DNA of 64,000 bases, from the NCBI GenBank assembly GCA_023078555.1, contig CM041203.1, positions 4,858,538-4,922,537 of the forward strand, written 5' to 3'. The notes under the pieces were generated by a model. That model was not told the DNA's origin. It worked only from the letters and a program-made list of their open reading frames with translations, and did no database searches. Positions 54,597 to 64,000 of this stretch are shown here, in pieces; within the stretch, counting starts at the first letter, position 1, and the number at the start of each line of letters is the position of its first letter. Origin of the DNA: Ulva prolifera. Its lineage: Eukaryota; Chlorophyta; Ulvophyceae; Ulvales; Ulvaceae. A program made the translations under genes and the position numbers.

Positions 54597-56729
54597 CTCA
54601 CGATCTGGACCTCGGAGATGCATGGGAAGTTGGCAAGATTGCCGCCGGTGGGGAAGGTGAGGACGAGCGCGTGCAGGTGGGACATGCCGCGTAGGTGCGA
54701 GAAGGTGACGCGCCGCGCGTTCTCGTCCATGTCGCAGTCCACGAGCTCCACGGTGCGCATCGCCGAGAAGATCGCGGCGCCGCTCTGCACCACCGACTTG
54801 TACACCTGCATCTGTTGCCCGCGCGTGAACGGGAGGAGCGCGTTGTGTGGCGTGCGTCGCCTACCCGTAGCCGTGCTTACTGCTGCTTAGACCCGCCAGA
54901 ACGCGTGCTGTGCATGCTGGGAAGGTGACCCCCGCCCTCCCGCTCGGATCACAATGACGCATGTGCTGTGCTGCGTGTGCTGTGCTGTGGAGCCGCACCT
55001 GCGCCGGCGGCGTGTGGCACTTGATGCAGCAGTAGTCCCGCAGCAGCGGCAGGTGGCGCATGAGCGGCACGAAGAGGTGGCGCGACAGGTGCTTCAGCCG
55101 GACGGACGTCAGAGTTGTAAGCTGCGTGATCGGGGTGAGGTCAGGTCTGTGCGGCGGCGCCCCCGACATCGTCAGGGACTCAAGCCGCGGCAGCTCTGAG
55201 ATCGCGGCCATGAAGCGGTCGATCGAGCCCGCGTCCACCGTCGTGCACGACCAGCCGAGGAGGTGCAGTTGACGCATGGCGCGCATGCGCGGCGCCTGGT
55301 CGGCGAGCGCGGCGTGCATCGGCGCGACGACGTCCTCCGCGCTCGAGACGTCGAGCGTCGCCAGGGTTTCAAACGGCAGGTGCGGGATGAGCGTGAGCGT
55401 CGCGGAGCCGAAGCCGCTGAGCCGCAGCGACTTGAGAGATGTGAGGCGGCAGAGGGGGTCTGCGATCGGCTGGAGCAGGGGGACGTCCCCAATGCGCGGC
55501 GGCGCTGGCCCGAACGACAGTGACGCCAGTTTGTCCAGGAAGTTGAGCACCCCCGCGAGCGCCATAGGGTCTGAGCGGCTGCACCCGCTCAGGCCGAGGC
55601 GTGTCAGCCCGGTCTTGAGGTTCCGGCAGCCGCAGATGAGCGACGCAACGGCGCCTGCGGTGAGCTCAGGGTTGTCCGAGAGGTCGAGGGAGGCCAGTTG
55701 GGGCAGCGCGAACAGCGCAGCGCGCAGCGCGGCCGCGTCAACCGCCCGGAGGTGGTTGTTTACGAGCGACAGGTGCTGGAGGTTGGGGAGGGAGGAGGGG
55801 AGGTCGAGGATGTAGTTGGAGATGATGGGGTGTGCCGAGCCCGTGCGGCTACACGGCGACGTCAGGGTTCCCGAGAGGTCGAGCGCCGTGAGGGGGGTGG
55901 CGCCGCCGTAGGCCGGTGCGCGCGTCGCGCGGCACTGCAGCGCCACGGTGCGGAACCGCGGTGGCAGGTGGAGCGTGACGGTGAGGTGCAGGTGGCGGAG
56001 GATGGCTTCAAGGGGCCCCGGGGACAGCGCGCACAGCGCGGCCATGACAGAGCGCGGGGGGAACGCCGGCTGCTCCGCCGGGGTGGCGCCTTCCAACGTG
56101 TCCAACCCTGCCTCACGCTGTGGCGCCACGGTGTACGATGGCTCGTTGCTCGATGGCTCCTGGGCCCCCCCGGCGGAGGGCTTAGCCGGGGCGGCGGACG
56201 ACGAGGGCGTCGCGGACGTGTGTGCGAACGGCGTCGTGTGCTGCGGCGGCGACGTGCTGCGCATGCTGCGCTGCACCGCATTTGCGCGGAACCCCCCCGA
56301 CAGCGCCGGCGCCGGGCTCGCGGAGAAGCCGAGGACCGCGCTGCCGCTGCTGCTGCCCGCGGCGCTCATCAGCCGCCGTGTGTCCGCGATCGGGGTGCTG
56401 TTGCTGCCGACGCGGCTGCCCGCGATGCTCGGCCCGTGGCTGCTGTTGCTCAGGCGGCTGCCGCCGCGGAGCGTCTCGGCCGCCGTCGCGTTGCCGGAGG
56501 ACGTCGCCGTCGTCGAGGCCGGGAAATCGGAGCCCGGGGGCAAGTGGGAGGGTGACGCTGAGTGGCCATCGGGGAGCGGGAGGGATGGCTCGCTGTTCGG
56601 CACGGAGCGCAGGCGCTCGAGCGGCGTGCCGGGGATGTCCTTCCGGAAGCTACCGCGCACGATCAGCGCGAGCATGCGTGCGGCGGCGTCAACGGTGTCG
56701 CTGTCCTCCAGCGCCGTGGCGGCCTGCAT
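53734..56729 (-). CDS. Leucine-rich repeat protein, copy 2 (3 exons, 876 aa)
   Basis: Exons are 56729..54999 (577 codons), 54811..54602 (70) and 54423..53734 (229 plus stop), the same lengths as copy 1, with phase-0 introns (donors GTGCGG and GTGAGC, acceptors ...CAACAG and ...TGTACAG). The product differs from copy 1 at scattered residues, many conservative, and stays fully open, which argues that both copies are or were under selection. The first-exon ATG is placed at 56729 (MQAATALEDSD); upstream sequence differs between copies in length and frame. LRR motifs are as in copy 1. Intron 2 carries the longer poly-C run. Confidence 0.85.
54564..54596 (+). repeat. Poly-G run of 33 bp in LRR copy 2 intron 2
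   Basis: On the minus strand it follows the donor GTGAG within five bases. Confidence 0.9.
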
Positions 56730-56739
56730 GTGGCATGGG

Positions 56740-57950
56740 AGGTCGACTGTTGGGGGGAGAGATATGCAGACTGTGTATGGAGAACGTTGGGGGGATCCGG
56801 ACGTTCGGAAGTCATCGTGAGTGCTGTGAACTCTCCTGAGAGCTGTCACATGAGCATCGTCCCCGTTCGAAGTGGCCCGCGCGAGGGGCAATGGTCTAAC
56901 GCTTTTACTTTGACCAAGCGCAGCATGTAGGAACACGTAGCATGTAGGAACACGTCACTTAGTGGACGGGCAGCGACCTCGCGAGTCCGAAACACAGCGG
57001 TGTAATCATGCGCGCGTCCAAGCACATCAGAATGATGCGAACAAGCTGTCGCCACTGCGTGGAAGGACACTGAACGTGGCCGCGATGCATGGGCACTGCG
57101 GCGTGGACGAGACTCAGAGCCGCATGGATGCAGGCACCCGCACAGGGGAGGTTGCTGTAAGCAGCACATCCCGCCAGAGTGGTGGGCTACAAGGACAAAG
57201 GCGTTGTCTGGTTAATCGGCTGGAGTGAGATTTGGTTGTTGCTCCTCGCGTGGACGCCATGATTGTGGTTGTATGTTGGCTGATTTGCGTAGACGCTCTG
57301 CCATACAATGGCCCGAGATGTTGTAAATTGATTGTGTAAAACGATCAAGGCGGCAAGGCGGGCAGCCTAGCGAACCCTGGATGCAGCAAGTAGCATGCCC
57401 GCCAGACTGGTGTGCCACCGCGCTGCTCTACTGGCATTGGATGCTGTTACGACCAAGACTGGGTTGTGGATGCACATGGCATGCGGCAACGTCATGATGT
57501 GTGTGTGGCAGATTCTGTGTGACATTTGTGGCCACACACTGGCTGCAGCTGACAGGCGTCAAGACCGGATCCATGTTCGCAGGAGGCGATTTGGTGCGGC
57601 TTTGGAGTGTTCAGTGGACGTGCGGCCAGCCCATCTCTAGCAGAGAAGGGCAGTGCGGTGCTGATGCTCCTGCCGATAACAGGCGCGCAGGAGAAGCCGC
57701 CGAGAATCCCTCGAATCTAGGTAGGATGTGAGCTCACCCAGCAATGAAGCGTATTTCACGCGCCTATTGTCGTGCTTATACACGCACATGTGCTCCCACG
57801 ACTCCTCGCACGCAGCGGTTGAGGCAACGCACACATCGGTGAAAGGCCGGTTGCAATGCGGACAGCTAATTCCATTCTTGCGGCAAGGTAGATGAAGAGC
57901 GTAAATGTGACTTGAGCCGTCGCGGAGAACCAATGCTCCCTGTGTAATGT
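56740..57950. other. Unit E counterpart of 45700-46900; no gene called
   Basis: LRR upstream region and the same minus-strand retroposon stubs (about 57190 and 57335-57385). The overlapping minus ORF 57637-58209 ends in a Cys-rich stretch (LPCRKNGISCPHCNRPF) that reads like a zinc-binding motif, but copy 1 has lost one of the cysteines and the competing frame is better conserved. Confidence 0.4.
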
Positions 57951-57955
57951 GAGCT

Positions 57956-58421
57956 TTACATGTACAATGCCATTGCAGTTGCAATGGGGTCACGTGCAGT
58001 CTCGTACATAGTGAGTCCAGGGAAGCAACTCTGTGAAAGACAAACACGCTTATTTTTGTCACGGAATCGGTATGCACGAACAGCAGCTCTCTTTGCTTCC
58101 TAGACACTGTGGCTATTGCCAGCGTCTTCAAAGCAGGTCTGACCGCACCTCGAGAACTGCTGCGAGCTTCTCGGCGGGAAGAATCTGCGCTTTTGTGAAA
58201 TGAAACCACGCAGTGAATTGGTCTTCAGGCAGTAGTGAGGCAATGGTGCTGGCTTGGATGGGCGGCCCTTCGGCCAGACGGCGCAGGACTCGGCTCCTCT
58301 TGATTTGATCCGCGGACAATTTTTGACCGAATGCAGTGATTTCACTTGAATTGTTGATTCTCTTCATGGTATGTTGAAGGGCAGGCGTAATCACCGCGCT
58401 CTTCTTCCACTGTCGAGTCAC
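57956..58421 (-). CDS. Small conserved protein, copy 2, two exons
   Basis: Exons are 58421..58149 (91 codons) and 58099..57956 (47 codons plus stop), with a 49-nt intron as in copy 1. Exon 1 is nearly identical to copy 1 (KLSADQIKRS instead of NLSTEHIKRS; DQFTAWF instead of DHFTAWF). The end is two residues longer (ALYM). Function unknown. Confidence 0.45.
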
Positions 58422-58449
58422 ATTTTCATCCGGATTCTGACATGTGCTC

Positions 58450-60940
58450 TACTGTGCAAGCGACGACTTCACACAGCCGTACACAAACGGAAATTTAGTA
58501 ATAATGTCCTGACGTCCATGGTGGCTGGTACTACCGTACACTGTTGTCTGGTGGCAATGTCCTGAGCGTGTGGCCTGCTTCTCAGGTACGTCCCAGCAAG
58601 GACAATCGCGTCCGTCCTGCCAACGCTTCTCAAACATCAATCAGTATGGGTGCCCAACTGTTCGTTTTGAGGTGGCCAATGCGATGGCGGTGCAAGACGT
58701 GCACGCGTGGGTGTGATGATGTGGAACCATCTGCCAGCAGTATGGGCCATGGGCAGCGGAAATTGCTTGCGGGCCAATGCGATGGCGGTGCAAGAGCTGG
58801 CCCGTTTCTGGGGGCCGCCCACGCCAGCCAGCCCCCCTCTCCCTTACCGCACGCCAGCCAGCCAGCCCCCCTCACCGCTAGCACTGCTATGGCACTGCTA
58901 TGGCCGGTCAGTAGTGCCTATCGCCTATCGCCTATTGCCCGCCCGCATATGGCCATGGCCCATACTGCCCATCCCACTGATGTCCCAATTTTACCGTTTC
59001 GTAACCCCGTACCTGATTCCTAATGGCTTGTCGGCTTGCCCTGCTTGCATTGCTCGCCTGTCCTTGATGACAGTCCCGTGATCACCAGGGAGCCACCTGC
59101 TGCCGCCGCCGTAAGTCAAACCTCATATCCGAATCTCAAAAAGTCGGGCATGGGACACACGGGGTAGCAGAAAAGCTAGGATCTGGTGCTTTGCAAACAG
59201 GTGACTGGCACCCGCCCACGCCGCCCCCCACATGTCCACATGCCACCCCCCACATGCCACCCCCGTGCATACGTCCAACAGGTCCAACAGGTCCAACAGT
59301 CCAACGACAAAGAGTCATGCAACAGAGGCATGTGATGCAACAGAGGCATGCGGTGCAACAGAGGCCAGAGGCATGCGATGCAACAGAGGCATGCGATGGC
59401 TTTGCCACAAGGCCAAGTTGCTTGCTGCTTAGCTCAGCACTAGCCTGGATACGGTTGGAGATGAGGATCTCTGACTGAGGTGGCCCACAGTCTGAGCTGT
59501 GGGCTGAGGTGCTGTCACATGCCAGCAGATGCTAGATGCTTTAGATGCTTTCGTTCCATTGCCGTTTTTTCAATGTGTCAACATTTTGCTGCAACAGGAT
59601 GCCAGCAGATGCAAGCACTGTCCTGTGGGAGCACTGTCCTTTGGAAACAAGACCATTGGCCAATGTGCCAATGCGAGATGACTGTGCTCATGCAATTGCA
59701 AGGCCTTGCAATTGCATGCTAATGTTGACAATGCTAGCATGATCAGAAGTAAAGTCCCCTTTCACCTTGTGCTGTACATGCTCAGGCCAAAGGTAGCTGT
59801 CAGACACCATGCGGTTGCAGTGCCTTGCATGCTGACCTGCTGGTGATCAGTGATCATGACCCAGAATGTGCTTGCCATGCATGTGGGGTGTGCCTCACCT
59901 ATTTGTCCCACTGTTTTGTCCTTTTTCGAGATGTCTTGTCCCGTCTTGTCCTGGCATCTGTGAGGGATGCAAGGTGCTCGCCTCATGGATGAAGCCAACT
60001 TCAGCTGAGCTGCTAGAAGTATGGCTCCACCATGAGTAAAGTGCAGGTAAGGCATGTACACACAGTATAGAATGCATAAGCAACGCTTGCTTAAGCTTAT
60101 CAATCGAGGTCCTTTTGAATAGGTAGGCCTTGCAAGGCGATGATGCTGGACACGGGTAATTCATGGAAAGTGATGATGTGCCTTGCAAAGTGATGCCGGA
60201 CACGGGTAATTCATGGAAAGTGATGATGTGCAATTGACATAACTGTGTTTGCCAATTGGACAGACACGACTGTGTATGCATGTCAGCTAATCAGTCTGGC
60301 CAATGGGCTTCCTGGATGGCCAAAGCTATAGCCTTCGCACGCAGGTCCGCAGATGTGTTGTGTACAGATGTGTCTCAGACAAACAATAAGCAGGGAACCA
60401 GTTCTCTGCTCTTTGTGTGGCGGCGCCAGTGTCAGAGAGGCTGGTGCGCAGCCTGCGAGAAAACAACTCCCAGGTGGCTGCTTTCGAACTTTGAGGCAAT
60501 GTAGTTGTGGCTCTGCTGCGCTGTCGCCCGCTGTCGCCCAAATTGCGCTGCTGCATATGCTATCCCGCTGGTGGCACGCGCGCCATAGCGCCATGCGCAG
60601 AGCTGCTGAATCACAGCCAACTCCGTGAAAAGCACAATTCCCACAGGCTCATTTCATTCCTTGGCTTCTAGCGTTCACTGAGTTTGTCGAGCTCCACTCA
60701 GCGCAAGCGAATGTAAGACTGTACTGATCTGGCGGTGGTATCACTGGAGAAGAAAGAACGCGCAAAGTTAACACAACACACAGAACCAATTCTACTGAGG
60801 GAGCATGCACGACATGAGAACCCCATCGTCGAAGTGGTCTGTCCACTCGTGCGTGCGGACCTGATCACGGACCTGCTCATTCAATGCATGGTGTTTTGTG
60901 GGTGCGATGTGCAGTCTCTGCATGTGTACCGTACACACTG
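58450..60940. other. Unit E spacer; no confident gene
   Basis: Counterpart of 47400-49735. It differs by an extra block of about 90 bp at 59805-59900 and by a tandem duplication of about 50 bp at 60135-60235 (GACACGGGTAATTCATGG twice), which unit D has once near 48993. Confidence 0.5.
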
Positions 60941-60946
60941 TGCTGC

Positions 60947-61140
60947 CTCATGTGCCTGTGTGGGTGGGTGTGGGTGTGTGGCAACCTGGGAGTCCATCAT
61001 TTGTGGGGGGCATTGTGGGTTATGCGCGTGTTGCGTGGATGTGACGGGAGCGATGGCGCGGGCGTGTTGGACTGGGTATGTCCTTGATCTGCTTGCTGCT
61101 TTCGCGGTGCTACCCGCCTCGCCACCTTGATCCTTGTAAC
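60947..61140 (+). mobile_element. LINE family 1-type 3' end (unit E)
   Basis: Same as 49740-49930 but ending CTTGATCCTTGTAAC, closer to the family consensus. Confidence 0.5.
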
Positions 61141-61431
61141 TCTAGTACTGTGCGATCCCTCGGAGATCCGCCTACTAGCTATAGCTCCCGCTAGCACAGT
61201 ATCTATTGGCCGCATCGGCCCGGGCGGCGCCTGGGTCCCGTACCGCCAAGCATGAATGGGGCTCACCGGCCGCAGGCATGGCAGGTTTGTTGGCATCCTG
61301 ACTGAGGCCTAGATCTCATACGATGTATCGCTGTGGCACGGTGTGCATGCAGGCGGACGACCTCCAGCGGCTCCTTGGCCATCCGGCCTGATCAGGCAGC
61401 CAGCTAGGTGGGGATGTCGCCACATGTAGAG

Positions 61432-61893
61432 TAAATAGAAGCTGGGTTTTCTTAGCCGTATCCCTTGAAGGACATTGACGGCTCCGGATGAACATGCTGG
61501 AAGGGATAAAGCCCCTCGGACAATCGCACGCAATCAGTGCTCTACAGTTGGATTTTTTCCTGGCGGGAAAACTGACGGCTCGCTTCGCTCGCCATCGGGG
61601 TTTTGCCAAAATTCCCGAAATCTGGCGGGACATCGTCCGGATAGCACAGCGAGACCGCTTCGTGTCGGCGGGAAAACCGACGACTCCCTCGCTGGCCGTC
61701 GGATTTCCGCCATACTTTTCAATTTTTGTTGGGAAACCGATCGGTTTGTAGAGCACTGCACGCAACTCACAGAGCCTCCTCATGTGCTAATGTGTGGTGG
61801 TTTACCTCTTCGGCAGGTCCCGTGGACTGGGAGTTGTCAATGTCCAATAGGATACGGCTCAGTAAATTCAGATTCACTTTACGTTGACGGAGC
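61432..61893. repeat. R1 foldback (unit E)
   Basis: Copy of 50225-50690, with the MITE in the same position and a few bases lost in the right arm near 61817. Confidence 0.6.
61527..61766. mobile_element. 224-bp hAT-like MITE with E2F-type motifs, copy 3
   Basis: The element is 61535-61758, TIR CAGTGCTCTACA, flanks CACGCAAT and CACGCAAC. It is the array duplicate of copy 2, not an independent insertion. Confidence 0.85.
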
Positions 61894-61899
61894 TGGACA

Positions 61900-62925
61900 A
61901 AGGTTTGCTTGCTTTCTGCAGTGGTACAGCGACAACCTCACATACATGTCACAACCCGTGCATATGTCTGACTTTGCCGTGCCAGTAATGTTTCACCTCT
62001 CCGCCTGGTGACATTGCCTGGTATACTATAGCTGCTGTGTCAAGCAGGCTGCCACTCCGCTCCAGTGGTATAGCGGGCACATCAGAGCACACGCGTACGG
62101 CAGCAGACCTACTGCCACAATAGGGCAAGAACCGGGACAGCGGCCTGCGAAGACGAAGACAATATTTGCTCCACCCGAAGGTATGGTGTCCTATAGCTGG
62201 CATGCATGGATGCGTCGCTGGTTTGTGCTTGTGGACACATACTCTGCTGAGTTGGTGTAACTCAGCACGTGGAATGCAGGCTGCATGAATCTGTGAGTAC
62301 TCTAGAGGGAGGTACGCTCACAGCAGCTGTCCATGTGTTCTTTCACAACGCCCCTGCCCAGGGTCTTGTTCTGTCCTGCAAGATTGCAGGCTCTTGTCCA
62401 GCTGTGAGCACATGGACAGTACATGGAGGGAGTACAGGGAGTACAAGGCTACACAAGATTGGCTACACAATATTGTTTTGAGAGATATCTCTCAATTTTT
62501 TTCGTGATGCTCGATGCTCGAGCTCTGGCACTCCCATTCTCCCACACGACACTCCCACATGGACTGTCATGTTCCTATTGTATGCTATAGCAATCCAGTC
62601 ATGGCGTCTGATTTTCAAGTGAATCTAGATCAAACCCAGCTGGGTTTCCTGAGCTGTATCCTAATTATAAGGTGTAAAGCACCTGGACCCCCCCCTCCAG
62701 ACGGCCGTATGCAACTCACAGGGCCTCCTCCCGTGGTGCTGGAAGGTATTGACAAGACATCAACGCCAGCTGCGGCTGTGGCCGCAGAGGCATGTCCCGG
62801 AAAGCTACCTTATGAATCAATTCAGATGGCTTGCAGACAGCCACTAATCAGCTCTCATAAGAGCTGCAAGCATCTCTGTGCACCGACCGTGATGTGGTGC
62901 AAGGACAAAGTCGGCGAGGCGGTGT
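61900..62925. other. Unit E end; R1 copy and LINE stub; no gene
   Basis: Contains the contracted minisatellite (62365-62405), an R1 copy (62607-62750) and the minus-strand LINE stub at 62891-62920 just before the E/F junction. Confidence 0.5.
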
Positions 62926-64000
62926 TGTGGAGCGCTTCCAGGGGTGGCGTTGGTGAGCGATGTGAGTTGGCATTTGGTGCGACCGGTGGTTCAGGCTGCC
63001 TGCTCTGCGCAGGCGACCTTCTCAACACACGCACGCGTGAGGATTTGGCGCAGCGATTCCATGTACCTAGCATAACATCGCCAGGATGACACGCATTTCC
63101 GCGTGAGCAGGGCACAGTGCTTCCGTGCAAATGGCATCACCAAGATCCATCATGGACTGTATGTGTCGGTCGCATGGCGCTGCAGCAATCTCACCACCTC
63201 AGCCGGCCGTGGCAATCAATCGCCTCGTACAGTCAACACACCTTTGCTCGGGCAATGGACTTTCATATCTGCAACGACGCAGCTGCGACAGTACTTTACA
63301 AACAGTCCTACATGGGCCCTGAAAGCATGCAAATCGCTGCGGTACATGCGAGCCCAGCCAGCCTCTGAGGCTCAGCACCAGCCACCAAGCACGCACCATT
63401 CATTCACACACGAGCCTGTGTTCAGAGCAGCAGCGGCGCAAGCCCCCCATGCGGTCACGGGGGCGGCATGTCCCGCGCGCCACCCTGTCCAAGGGCTGGC
63501 CCTCCAGAGTCCAGTGACTCTCTCCATACACATAACCTTACATTCCCTCCCAGCTGAGCTTGCGTGTCGCACACGCCGCCGTTCCGAACACATGTGTGCT
63601 GATCGACGGCGGCCTGCCTGGCCACGCGCTTCGCCGCAGCATCTGGGCGATGCGGAAGCGCGCAGCACGGTGGTCAAAGTGCACGCTCGCATGTTCGCCG
63701 TGATAGCATTCTCAGAGACACTGAGCGGTCGCCGCGCCGGGGTCAGGCCGCACTGCCTCCACAAGGCCGGCACACCACGCCAACACAAGCAATCACAGTC
63801 CCACAGACACCCCCATGGCCACAGCCGCAGCTGCCGGTGTGGCCCCCTCATGCATGTACGCACGCAGGAGCTCACCAGCGCACACACCCTTCGCTGTTGC
63901 AACACACCAGCACACAATCCCTCACAAGGGCACCACTCGTTCAACGCAGGGTTCAAAAACGGTGTGTCTACCAGCGGCCTCGCCCCGGTGCACCTCGGAC
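62925..64000. repeat. Start of third array unit (F), truncated by window
   Basis: Follows unit E 51820-52900 closely, including AGTCCTACATGGGCCCTGAA near 63303. No gene reached before the window ends. Confidence 0.8.

Larger units (their letters stand above)
40676..64000. repeat. Tandem array, period about 11.1 kb (units D, E, partial F)
   Basis: Matching points are offset by 11.04-11.21 kb throughout. LRR stop codons lie at 42611 and 53734, small gene starts at 47369 and 58421, MITE starts at 50328 and 61535, and the unit-start sequence AGCGCTTCCAGGGGTGGC at about 40688, 51825 and 62934. Unit D is 40.68-51.82, E 51.82-62.92, F from 62.92 to the window end. Differences are scattered substitutions plus repeat-length and small indel changes, so the array is recent compared with blocks A-C. 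Confidence 0.9.

Noticed and set aside
53450-54811. Minus-strand ORF of 453 codons over LRR copy 2
   Set aside because: It reads exon 2, then the poly-C intron as a proline run, then exon 3 out of frame. It is an intron read-through artefact.
1-64000. CRISPR arrays, prokaryotic operons, Polinton-type capsid genes
   Set aside because: No spaced direct-repeat array, no Shine-Dalgarno-linked gene clusters, and no capsid or family B polymerase motifs were seen.

Overview
The window is nuclear DNA of a eukaryote, most likely a green (chlorophyte) alga. The evidence is spliced genes with GT-AG introns, GC-rich Pro/Ala/Ser-rich proteins, a Ty3/gypsy chromovirus, hAT-type elements, and retroposons whose 3' ends stop at TTGTAA (TGTAA is the known chlorophyte poly(A) signal) rather than in a poly(A) tail. 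No prokaryotic operons, CRISPR arrays or complete rRNA/tRNA genes were seen. Species assignment is inference.

Layout. The left 40 kb is three diverged copies of one segmental-duplication block: A (1 to about 21.67 kb), B (about 21.68-31.22 kb) and C (about 31.23-40.6 kb). Each starts with (A is cut by the window edge) a minus-strand multi-exon gene of unknown function (gene X; partial in A, decayed in B, best preserved in C). Next comes a tract alignable between copies, and then a tail. Block A is swollen by a 15-kb nested insertion. A 5'-truncated non-LTR retrotransposon (4292-19293, flanked by a 13-bp target duplication) was itself entered by a young, whole-looking 9.8-kb Ty3/gypsy chromovirus (4589-14413) and by a 3.9-kb TIR element (14978-18878). 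Blocks B and C keep the matching empty sites, which date these events after the block duplication. A 1.1-kb non-autonomous hAT-like element, a 224-bp hAT-like MITE carrying E2F-type motifs and several short LINE stubs account for most other differences between blocks.

The right 23 kb is a recent tandem array with a period of about 11.1 kb: unit D 40.68-51.82, unit E 51.82-62.92, and unit F cut by the window end. D and E each carry a three-exon minus-strand LRR protein gene. Both copies give exactly 876 codons with identical exon lengths, and intron 2 starts with a long poly-C run. Each unit also carries a small two-exon minus-strand gene, GT-rich retroposon 3' ends, a foldback repeat with the MITE nested in it, and minisatellites that differ in length between units.

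Functionally the host content is thin. It comprises gene X (candidate nuclear protein with a SUMO-interacting-type VIDLT motif and basic patches), the LRR pair, the small gene pair and one orphan ORF in block C. The rest is transposon-built intergenic DNA. Exon boundaries were found by comparing paralogs by eye; no alignment software or database was used.
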